From positions 1 to 12,141 of the forward strand of contig JAJZMN010000178.1 in assembly GCA_021850345.1 (NCBI GenBank): a stretch of DNA of 12,141 bases, read 5' to 3'. The position numbers and the translations under genes are program-made. Below the pieces are notes generated by a model. The model was given only the letters and a program-made list of their open reading frames with translations, was not told the origin of the DNA and did no database searches. Each line of letters opens with the position of its first letter. Position 1 is the stretch's first letter. This DNA is from Actinomycetes bacterium (GTDB taxonomy: Bacteria; Actinomycetota; Acidimicrobiia; Acidimicrobiales; RAAP-2). Positions 6,361 through 12,141 of this stretch are shown here, one piece after another.

Positions 6361-6497
6361 ATGTCCCGGCTCGGCCTGCCTGGACCGGGGCTGCCACGTT
6401 GGCGCCCTGGGCCGGGCACGCAGGACAGACTAGCCCCTGGCGTCGCGAGAACCGGCGGACGCCCGGGACGCGGCCCGACCACCGCTTGATGCAGCGG

Positions 6498-6528
6498 CCG
6501 GTGGCGCGCGGCCGCACCGCGCCACCGG
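6498..6528. promoter_or_regulatory. Perfect 11-bp inverted repeat over the mpa -35 region (operator candidate)
   Basis: The arms CCGGTGGCGCG (6498-6508) and CGCGCCACCGG (6518-6528) are perfect complements with a 9-base spacer. The right arm abuts the TATGGT hexamer at 6529, so the repeat covers roughly -43 to -13 of the predicted start of transcription. The arm spacing, about two helical turns centre to centre, suits a dimeric regulator. No regulator gene is in the window. Confidence 0.5.
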
Positions 6529-6534
6529 TATGGT
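6529..6534 (+). promoter_or_regulatory. Putative -10 element of mpa/arc
   Basis: TATGGT fits the TAnnGT pattern of the other promoters here. Transcription would begin near 6541, giving a leader of about 15 bases to the GTG at 6556 or 39 to the ATG at 6580, so this mRNA would not be leaderless, unlike its neighbours. Confidence 0.45.
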
Positions 6535-6555
6535 GAGCGGCGGCGGGCAGTCGCG

Positions 6556-8373
6556 GTGCACTGGCCGCCGGGGTGCGGCATGCGGGAGGTGAGTCCGACG
6601 CCTGAGCAGGAACACGGGCACGGCGATGCTGGCACTGAGCACGAGCTCCTCCTCGCGCGGCTCACCGCGGCCGAGGAGGAAGTCCGTGCCTTGCGACGCC
6701 GGCTGCAAGAAAGCCCGGGGCGCGTCCAGGCACTCGAAGAGCGGCTCTTGGAGTCAAAGGGGCAGCTCGCGCAGGCGATCTCGCAGAACGAGAAGCTGAC
6801 CTTCACCCTCCAGCAGGCCAAGGAGCAGCTGCTCAGCCTGCGCGAGGAGGTCGAGAAGCTCACCCAGCCGCCCGCGGCCTACGGCACCTACCTCGGCGCG
6901 AACGACGACGAGACCGTCGACGTGTTCTCGGGCGGCCGCAAGATGCGGGTCTCCCTCCACCCCGACATCGACCCGGCGGGCCTCTCGAAGGGCGACGAGG
7001 TGGTGCTGAACGAGTCGCTGAACGTCGTCCTCGCGCGACCCGGAGAGCTCTCGGGTGAGGTCGTCACCTTGAAGGAGACCTTGGAGGGCGCGACCTTGGA
7101 GGGCAGCCGCCGGGTGCTCGTGTTCGCCCGGGCGGACGAAGAGCGCGTGGTCGAGCTCGCGGACTCGATGGCAGGGGTGCACCTGCGTGCGGGCGACGCG
7201 CTGCTCATGGACACCCGCAGCCAGCTGATCATCGAGAAGCTGCCCCGCCCCGAGGTCGAAGAGCTCGTGCTCGAAGAGGTTCCCGACATCACCTACGCGG
7301 ACGTCGGCGGGCTGGACACCCAGATCGACGCGATCACCGACGCCGTCGAGCTGCCGTACCTGCACCGCTCGCTGTTCAACAACTACCGCCTGCCGGCCCC
7401 CAAGGGCATCCTCCTCTACGGCCCCCCGGGCTGCGGCAAGACGCTCATCGCCAAGGCGGTCGCCAACTCCTTGGCCAAGAAGGTGGCCGAGACGACCGGC
7501 AACGAGAACGTGAGGAGCTACTTCTTGAACATCAAGGGCCCCGAGCTCTTGAACAAGTACGTCGGCGAGACGGAACGCCAGATCCGGCTGGTGTTCCAGC
7601 GAGCACGCGAGAAGGCCGAAGAGGGCGTGCCGGTCATCGTCTTCTTCGACGAGATGGACTCGCTCTTCAGGACCCGAGGCACCGGCATCAGCTCGGACAT
7701 GGAGTCGACGATCGTGCCCCAGCTGCTTGCCGAGATCGACGGTGTCGAGGCCTTGCGCGACGTCATCGTGATCGGCGCGTCCAACCGCGAGGACCTGATC
7801 GACCCGGCCATCCTGCGCCCGGGCCGGCTCGACGTGAAGATCAAGATCGAGCGGCCGGACGCGGAGGCCGCGGCGCAGATCTTCTCGCGCTATCTCCGGC
7901 CCGACCTGCCGCTCGACCCCGAGGAGGTCGAGCGCCTCGGTGGGGGAGACCCCGAGAAGGCCGCCCAGGCGATGATCGAGGCGACCGTGTCGGAGATGTA
8001 CCGCGCCGACGACGACAACCGCTTCCTCGAGGTCACCTACCAGAACGGCGACAAGGAGATCCTCTACTACCGCGACTTCTCCTCGGGGGCGATGATCGAG
8101 AACATCGTGCGTCGAGCGAAGAAGCTCGCGATCAAGCGGGAGATCGCCGGTGGGGGAAGCGGCATCCGCACCGCGGACCTCGTCGAGTCGATCCGCCAGG
8201 AGTACAAGGAGAACGAGGACCTGCCGAACACGACGAACCCGGACGACTGGGCACGCATCTCGGGCAAGAAGGGCGAGCGCATCGTCTACGTGCGCACCCT
8301 CATGAGCGAGGACCGTGACGGCAGGGGCGGCGGTCGGGCCATCGAACGCGTCGGTACCGGCCAGTACCTCTGA
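6556..8373 (+). CDS. mpa: Proteasome-associated AAA ATPase Mpa/ARC
   Basis: Mpa (ARC) is the hexameric ATPase that captures pupylated proteins with its N-terminal coiled coils, unfolds them and threads them into the 20S proteasome. With the GTG at 6556 the protein has 605 residues, as expected. Order: a predicted coiled coil (about 28-98, heptad-rich, many Glu/Leu/Arg), the OB double domain (about 105-240), then the AAA module with Walker A GPPGCGKT (289-296), pore-loop region [14 protein letters not shown], Walker B IVFFDEMD with Asp365-Glu366, and sensor/arginine-finger region [19 protein letters not shown]. The C-terminus GTGQYL carries the penultimate Tyr needed for docking into PrcA pockets. 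The start is ambiguous: GTG 6556, ATG 6580 and GTG 6589 are all upstream of the coiled coil and none has an ideal ribosome binding site. dop follows after 20 bases. Confidence 0.97.
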   Translation: MHWPPGCGMREVSPTPEQEHGHGDAGTEHELLLARLTAAEEEVRALRRRLQESPGRVQALEERLLESKGQLAQAISQNEKLTFTLQQAKEQLLSLREEVEKLTQPPAAYGTYLGANDDETVDVFSGGRKMRVSLHPDIDPAGLSKGDEVVLNESLNVVLARPGELSGEVVTLKETLEGATLEGSRRVLVFARADEERVVELADSMAGVHLRAGDALLMDTRSQLIIEKLPRPEVEELVLEEVPDITYADVGGLDTQIDAITDAVELPYLHRSLFNNYRLPAPKGILLYGPPGCGKTLIAKAVANSLAKKVAETTGNENVRSYFLNIKGPELLNKYVGETERQIRLVFQRAREKAEEGVPVIVFFDEMDSLFRTRGTGISSDMESTIVPQLLAEIDGVEALRDVIVIGASNREDLIDPAILRPGRLDVKIKIERPDAEAAAQIFSRYLRPDLPLDPEEVERLGGGDPEKAAQAMIEATVSEMYRADDDNRFLEVTYQNGDKEILYYRDFSSGAMIENIVRRAKKLAIKREIAGGGSGIRTADLVESIRQEYKENEDLPNTTNPDDWARISGKKGERIVYVRTLMSEDRDGRGGGRAIERVGTGQYL

Positions 8374-8381
8374 CGAGGCAG

Positions 8382-8387
8382 TAGGGT
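8382..8387 (+). promoter_or_regulatory. Putative -10 element of dop (leaderless type)
   Basis: TAGGGT is followed by CGAACC (6 bases) and the dop GTG, so the G of GTG would be +1. It lies in the 20-base gap after mpa and would allow dop and the genes after it to be expressed separately from mpa. Confidence 0.55.
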
Positions 8388-8393
8388 CGAACC

Positions 8394-9884
8394 GTGGCCA
8401 CGGTGAAGGTCTGCGGGATCGAGACCGAGTACGGCATCCACGTTCCCGGTGGGGACGGGAACCCCATCACCGCGTCCTCGCTCCTCGTGAACGCCTACGC
8501 GACGCAGGCGGACCGGCGCACCGGGTGGGACTTCGAGGACGAGACACCGGCGAACGACGCACGGGGGTTCTCGCGTGAAGGCACCATGGCGCCGGTCGTC
8601 GAGACTCACCTGGCGAACACGGTCCTCACCAACGGCGCCCGCTACTACGTCGACCACGCGCATCCCGAGTACTCCTCGCCCGAGTGCGCGGACCCGCTCA
8701 CCTGCGTCCTGTACGACAAAGCAGGCGAGGAGGTGCTTCGCCGCTCCATGCGCGCCGCCGCGCAGCTCTTCCCCGACGCGCCGACCCCTGTCGTCTACAA
8801 GAACAACTCCGACGGCAAGGGCAACTCCTACGGCTGCCACGAGAACTACCTGATGGACCGCGACGTCCCGTTCACCAAGGTCGCTGCAGCGATCGTGCCC
8901 CACTTCGTCACGCGTCAGCTGTACGCGGGCGCTGGCAAGGTCGGCGCGGAGACTCCGGCCCTCGACCGCGACCGCGTCCATTTCCAGATCTCCCAGCGCG
9001 CCGAGTTCTTCGAGGAGGTGATCGGGCTCGAGACGACCTTGAAGCGCCCGATCGTGAACACCCGAGACGAGCCGCACGCCGACCCTCGCCGCTTCCGGCG
9101 CCTGCACGTCATCGTGGGCGACGCCAACCTCTCGGAGATCGCCACCTTCTTGAAGATCGGCACGACCTCGCTCGTGCTCTCCATGGTCGAAGACGACGTC
9201 GCGCCGTCCAGGGACCTCACCCCGGCCGATCCGGTGCGAGCGATGCACGAGGTGTCCACCGACCTCTCGCTCGAACGTCCGATCACCATGGCCGACGGCT
9301 CGACGGCGACCGCGCTCGGGATCCAGTGGGAGCTCTACACCGCCGCGCGCAAGTACGCGGACCATTTCGGCCTGGCCTGCCTCGGCAACGAGCACGTCGC
9401 CGAGCAGGTCCTCGAACGCTGGGAGCACGTCCTGCACGGCCTCGAGCAGGACCCCGCCAGCCTCGATCACGAGCTCGACTGGGTGGCCAAGCGCAAGCTC
9501 GTCGAGGCCTACCGTGAACGTCACGGCTGTGGCTGGAGCGACGGGCGGTTGGCGGCGCTCGACCTCCAGTACCACGACCTGCGTCCAGAGCGCTCGCTGT
9601 ACGCCAGGCTCGGCCTCGAACGCCTCGTCGACGACGAGTCGGTCGTCCGGGCGGTGACAGTCCCGCCGGCGGAGACCCGCGCATGGTTCCGTGGCCAGTG
9701 CCTCACCCGCTGGCCCGACGCGGTCGTCACCGCCAACTGGGACTCGCTCGTCTTCGACCTCGGGACCGATCCGCTGCGCCGCGTCCCTATGATGGATCCC
9801 TTGAGGGGCACGGCAGCGCATACGCAGGCGTTGCTCGACGCGAGTGCCACCCCGGCTCAGCTCCTGGAGAAGCTGAGCGCATGA
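8394..9884 (+). CDS. dop: Pup deamidase/depupylase Dop
   Basis: Dop converts the C-terminal Gln of Pup to Glu and also removes Pup from substrates. It belongs to the glutamine synthetase-like carboxylate-amine ligase superfamily with PafA. The 496-residue length is typical. Visible motifs: GIETEYG (8-14) with metal/ATP-binding Glu residues; a Dop-loop-like stretch at about 44-60 (WDFEDETPANDARGF) that PafA lacks; the catalytic Asp87 in YYVDHAHPEYSSPE; VYKNNSDGKGNSYGCHENYL (about 133-152); and HVIVGDANLSE. The presence of the loop and of the HAHPEY sequence separates it from PafA, whose equivalent is [11 protein letters not shown] start without a Shine-Dalgarno sequence at a leaderless position. 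Its stop overlaps the ATG of a micro-ORF as ATGA, and pup begins 69 bases after the stop. Confidence 0.97.
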   Translation: MATVKVCGIETEYGIHVPGGDGNPITASSLLVNAYATQADRRTGWDFEDETPANDARGFSREGTMAPVVETHLANTVLTNGARYYVDHAHPEYSSPECADPLTCVLYDKAGEEVLRRSMRAAAQLFPDAPTPVVYKNNSDGKGNSYGCHENYLMDRDVPFTKVAAAIVPHFVTRQLYAGAGKVGAETPALDRDRVHFQISQRAEFFEEVIGLETTLKRPIVNTRDEPHADPRRFRRLHVIVGDANLSEIATFLKIGTTSLVLSMVEDDVAPSRDLTPADPVRAMHEVSTDLSLERPITMADGSTATALGIQWELYTAARKYADHFGLACLGNEHVAEQVLERWEHVLHGLEQDPASLDHELDWVAKRKLVEAYRERHGCGWSDGRLAALDLQYHDLRPERSLYARLGLERLVDDESVVRAVTVPPAETRAWFRGQCLTRWPDAVVTANWDSLVFDLGTDPLRRVPMMDPLRGTAAHTQALLDASATPAQLLEKLSA

Positions 9885-9961
9885 GGGCACTGCGAGCGAG
9901 GATCGTGCCGATGGTTCTCGACAGGGGAGCGAGTGTCATGAGGGGACGAGGCAATGACTGA
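9881..9961 (+). CDS. Micro-ORF bridging dop and pup (26 codons)
   Basis: An ATG overlaps the dop stop as ATGA, preceded by GGAGA 11 bases upstream. The frame runs MRALRARIVPMVLDRGASV and seven more residues to a TGA at 9959-9961, overlapping the first eight bases of pup. It therefore exactly fills the dop-pup gap. Its peptide is basic and not recognised. It may be a coupling leader that carries ribosomes from dop to pup, or a chance frame; third-position bias is not informative at this length. Confidence 0.3.
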   Translation: MRALRARIVPMVLDRGASVMRGRGND

Positions 9962-10151
9962 ACGAGAGTGGAAGCGCAAGAGCGCGCCGGCTCGCACCGA
10001 GACCGAGGTCGCCGACGACGCTCCGGCCACTTCCGAGCGCGGGGACAAGATCAAGGCCGAGCTGGACGATCTCATGGACGAGATCGACGAGGTCCTCGAG
10101 GACAACGCCGAGGAGTTCGTGCGCAACTACGTGCAGAAGGGCGGGCAGTAG
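9954..10151 (+). CDS. pup: Prokaryotic ubiquitin-like protein Pup
   Basis: Pup is the small, largely disordered modifier attached through its C-terminus to substrate lysines to mark them for the proteasome. The 65-residue protein has a charged, disordered N-terminal half and the conserved helical half: KAELDDLMDEIDEVLEDNA (about 34-52), which binds the Mpa coiled coil, then EEFVRNYVQKGGQ. It ends in Gly-Gly-Gln, so Dop must deamidate it before ligation. The ATG at 9954 is fixed by an in-frame TGA four codons upstream of GCA-ATG; AGGGGACGAGG before it offers a modest ribosome binding site. prcB starts 7 bases after the stop. Length and ending match mycobacterial Pup (64 residues). Confidence 0.98.
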   Translation: MTEREWKRKSAPARTETEVADDAPATSERGDKIKAELDDLMDEIDEVLEDNAEEFVRNYVQKGGQ

Positions 10152-10157
10152 CCGCCA

Positions 10158-10982
10158 GTGGCGCTCCCACTCTTCCCCCCGACCGAAGACCCCGGCCCCG
10201 ACTTCTCCGCCTTGCTGCGCCGCAGCGGGCTGCCCACGGTTTCCCAGGGCCACGAGCTCGCGCCGTCGGTCCGACATGCGACCACCGTGGCCGCCTTGCG
10301 CTTCGCCGAGGGCATCGTCATGGCGGGCGACCGCCGCGCGACCGAAGGCCACTCCATCGCCCACCGGGCGATGGAGAAGGTCTTCCCCGCCGACCGCTAC
10401 TCCGCTGTCGCCATCGCAGGCGCTGCAGGCTTCGCCGTCGAGATGGTCCGGCTCTTCCAGACCCAGCTCGAGCACTACGAGAAGGTCGAGGGCGTGACGC
10501 TCAGCCTGGAGGGCAAGGCGAACCAGCTCGCCCAGATGGTGCGCCAGCATCTGCCGCTCGCGATGCAGGGCCTGGCAGTCGTGCCGCTGTTCGCCGGCTA
10601 CGACCTGGCGCGCGCGACCGGGCGCATCTTCACCTACGACGTCACCGGCGGCCACTACGAGGAAGCGGACTTCCAGGCGACCGGCTCGGGCGGACGGGAC
10701 GCACGGACCACGATCAAGCTGGGGTATCGCGAGGGTCTCTCCCGGAGCGATGCGGTGGAGCTGGCGGTCCAGGCCCTCTACGAGGCGGCCGACGAGGATG
10801 CAGGGACCGGGGGTCCCGATGTCGTGCGGGGGATCTACCCGATCGTGGCCGTCGTGACCGCAGACGGCTATGCAGAGGTGCCCGAGCCAGAGGTCGCCGA
10901 TCGGTTCAACACCCTCATCGCCCGAAAACACGCAGAGCGGGAGCCGACGGGAGGCGTCACGGGCGGAGGTGAGCCGGCATGA
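10158..10982 (+). CDS. prcB: Proteasome subunit beta PrcB
   Basis: PrcB is the catalytic subunit of the 20S core, an N-terminal threonine hydrolase matured by removal of a propeptide. The precursor has 274 residues. The propeptide is 41 residues, and the nucleophile is Thr42 in [11 protein letters not shown]. Counting from that Thr as 1, Asp17 and Arg19 lie in MAGDRR and Lys33 in AMEKVF, all active-site residues of the family; GSGG and [13 protein letters not shown] further on carry the supporting Ser/Asp residues. [10 protein letters not shown] and AMQGL are typical of actinobacterial PrcB. The residue before the nucleophile is Ala41, where mycobacterial and streptomycete enzymes have Gly. 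The GTG start lies 6 bases after the pup stop; the stop overlaps the prcA start as ATGA, fitting fixed subunit stoichiometry. Confidence 0.97.
   Translation: MALPLFPPTEDPGPDFSALLRRSGLPTVSQGHELAPSVRHATTVAALRFAEGIVMAGDRRATEGHSIAHRAMEKVFPADRYSAVAIAGAAGFAVEMVRLFQTQLEHYEKVEGVTLSLEGKANQLAQMVRQHLPLAMQGLAVVPLFAGYDLARATGRIFTYDVTGGHYEEADFQATGSGGRDARTTIKLGYREGLSRSDAVELAVQALYEAADEDAGTGGPDVVRGIYPIVAVVTADGYAEVPEPEVADRFNTLIARKHAEREPTGGVTGGGEPA
10965..10969 (+). promoter_or_regulatory. Ribosome binding site of prcA
   Basis: GGAGG lies 9 bases before the ATG at 10979 and inside the end of prcB. A second in-frame ATG at 10985 is also within reach, so the first two residues are uncertain. Confidence 0.65.
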
Positions 10983-11767
10983 CCATGCCGTTCTACGTCG
11001 CGCCCGAGCAGGTGATGAAGGACAGGGCGGAGTACGCCCAGAAGGGCATCGCTCGCGGGCGCTCGCTCATCGCCACCGTGTACGCCGATGGCGTCCTCAT
11101 CGTGGCCGAGAACCCCTCACGCTCGCTGCACAAGATCAGCGAGATCTACGACCGGATCGCGTTCGCCGGGGTCGGCAAGTACAACGAGTACGACCAGTTG
11201 CGGGTCGCCGGCGTACGCCACGCCGACACCAAGGGCTTCGCCTTCAGCCGGGAGGACGTCGACGCCCGCTCGCTCGCCAACCTCTACGCGCAGTTCCTCG
11301 GCAACGTCTTCACGCACGAGATGAAACCGCTCGAGGTCGAGATCCTCGTGGCAGAGCTCGGGACTGCGGGACGCAACGACCAGCTGTACCACATCGCCTA
11401 CGAGGGGACCATCACCGACGAGGACCGCTTCGCCGTGCTCGGCGGGGACGCGGAGACCATCACCGAGCGCGTAGCGGCCGACTGGCGGGCCGACCGCGAC
11501 CTGCTGACCGCCATCCGCGCGGCGGTCAGCGCGCTCGCGGGCCCAGGCCGCACGCTCGGTCCTGGCGACCTCGAGGTGGCGCTGCTCAGCCGCGCCAACG
11601 GCCGACGAGCCTTCCGTCGCGTGACCAACGGAGAGCTCGAGGCCGCCTTCGGCGTCGGCGGCGGCGATACCTCGGCACCTGCAGGCGAGGGCACGGTGCG
11701 CACCTCGGGTGGCGAGGACGACCAGGCGGCGGTCAGCGACACCTCGCCCGAAGAGCCCCCGAGCTGA
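10979..11767 (+). CDS. prcA: Proteasome subunit alpha PrcA
   Basis: PrcA forms the two outer heptameric rings of the 20S core, gates entry with its N-termini and provides the pockets into which the GQYL tail of Mpa docks. The protein has 262 residues. The N-terminus [27 protein letters not shown] matches the gate and H0 helix of the family; [28 protein letters not shown], and [23 protein letters not shown] follow, and the domain ends at [16 protein letters not shown]. The last 40 or so residues form a Gly/Ser/Glu-rich disordered tail, as in related proteins. No catalytic Thr is expected or seen. Its start overlaps the prcB stop. pafA starts 47 bases after its stop. Confidence 0.97.
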   Translation: MTMPFYVAPEQVMKDRAEYAQKGIARGRSLIATVYADGVLIVAENPSRSLHKISEIYDRIAFAGVGKYNEYDQLRVAGVRHADTKGFAFSREDVDARSLANLYAQFLGNVFTHEMKPLEVEILVAELGTAGRNDQLYHIAYEGTITDEDRFAVLGGDAETITERVAADWRADRDLLTAIRAAVSALAGPGRTLGPGDLEVALLSRANGRRAFRRVTNGELEAAFGVGGGDTSAPAGEGTVRTSGGEDDQAAVSDTSPEEPPS

Positions 11768-11802
11768 CCCCGCCGTGCGGTTCCACAGCGGCCCCGCGGC
11801 AC

Positions 11803-11808
11803 TACGGT
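11803..11808 (+). promoter_or_regulatory. Putative -10 element of pafA (leaderless type)
   Basis: TACGGT is followed by GGCCAC (6 bases) and the pafA GTG at 11815. No Shine-Dalgarno sequence is present. It would let pafA be transcribed apart from the pup-prcBA genes. Confidence 0.5.
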
Positions 11809-11814
11809 GGCCAC

Positions 11815-12141
11815 GTGGACCGGCGCATCTTCGGCCTGGAGAACGAGTACGGCGTCACGTTCACCCTGCGCGGTCAGCGCCGGCTCAGCCCCGACGAGGT
11901 CGCCCGCTACCTCTTCCGCCGGGTGGTCAGTTGGGGACGATCCTCGAACGTCTTCTTGGAGAACGGGGCCCGTCTCTATCTCGACGTCGGCAGCCACCCC
12001 GAGTACGCGACGCCCGAGTGCGACCGCATCAGCGACCTCGTCACCCATGACAAGGCGGGAGAGTGGATCCTCTCCCAGCTCGTGTCGGGCGCGCAGGCTC
12101 GGCTGCGCGAGGAGGGCATCCGCGGCGAGGTGTACCTGTTC
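11815..12141 (+). CDS. pafA: Pup-protein ligase PafA, N-terminal 109 residues (runs off the right edge)
   Basis: PafA uses ATP to phosphorylate the C-terminal Glu of Pup and join it to lysine side chains. The frame is open from the GTG to the window end. [16 protein letters not shown] holds the first metal-binding Glu (Glu9, Glu11); [20 protein letters not shown] and [20 protein letters not shown] are near-invariant in PafA, with Asp57 the catalytic base; [17 protein letters not shown] and EVYLF follow. The absence of an insert after the first strand (the Dop loop) and DVGSHPEY in place of DHAHPEY distinguish it from Dop. It completes the pupylation gene set, directly behind prcA. Confidence 0.96.
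   Translation, partial: MDRRIFGLENEYGVTFTLRGQRRLSPDEVARYLFRRVVSWGRSSNVFLENGARLYLDVGSHPEYATPECDRISDLVTHDKAGEWILSQLVSGAQARLREEGIRGEVYLF

Noticed and set aside
6427..6432. TAGTCT on the minus strand as a ferredoxin -10
   Set aside because: It would give a leader of about 114 bases and has no -35 partner or GT ending; a single hexamer match is too weak.
9788..9793. TATGAT, a good -10 match inside dop, as a pup promoter
   Set aside because: It lies in conserved coding sequence about 160 bases before pup with no -35 and unlike the TAnnGT elements seen at other starts; not strong enough to list.
8286..9890. 534-codon open frame on the minus strand opposite dop
   Set aside because: Antisense shadow of dop; no motifs, no promoter or ribosome binding site.
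9936..10931. 331-codon open frame on the minus strand opposite pup and prcB
   Set aside because: Antisense shadow over two well-identified genes; composition reflects the complementary strand only.

Overview
This is a GC-rich (by eye near 70%) bacterial window with dense genes, GTG/ATG starts and strong G/C preference at third codon positions. It carries a complete bacterial 20S proteasome and pupylation locus, which points to Actinomycetota. The combination with leaderless-type promoters and small unrecognised membrane genes would fit a deep branch such as Acidimicrobiia, but that placement is inference. No tRNA, rRNA, CRISPR array, insertion sequence or phage gene was seen.

Left part, minus strand (3739 down to 1): a pentose phosphate operon, tkt -> tal -> zwf. 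Transketolase and transaldolase overlap by four bases (ATGA). Glucose-6-phosphate dehydrogenase follows after 74 bases and runs off the left edge.

Middle, plus strand (3789-5177): a divergent leaderless ORF whose N-terminal half looks like a PaaI/hotdog thioesterase and whose second half looks degenerate, then three small genes for basic, membrane-anchored proteins of unknown function. A tandem 11-bp repeat lies at the end of the first of these three.

Right part, 5188-12141: trmI (tRNA m1A58 methyltransferase, plus), a small 3Fe-4S-type ferredoxin on the minus strand, and then, divergent from it, mpa/arc (proteasomal AAA ATPase), dop, pup, prcB, prcA and the first 109 codons of pafA. Pup ends in Gly-Gly-Gln. 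Dop deamidates this to Glu, PafA ligates Pup to substrate lysines, Mpa recognises the Pup tag and unfolds substrates through its C-terminal GQYL docking motif into the PrcA/PrcB core, and Dop can also remove Pup. All parts of that pathway are therefore present in one block.

Regulatory reading: five genes (tkt, the hotdog-like ORF, trmI, dop, pafA) have a TAG[GC]GT or TACGGT hexamer ending exactly 6-7 bases before the start codon and no Shine-Dalgarno sequence, the geometry expected of leaderless mRNAs. The mpa promoter has a related TATGGT hexamer directly preceded by a perfect 11-bp inverted repeat, a good operator candidate. A 26-codon micro-ORF exactly bridges dop and pup by overlapping both.
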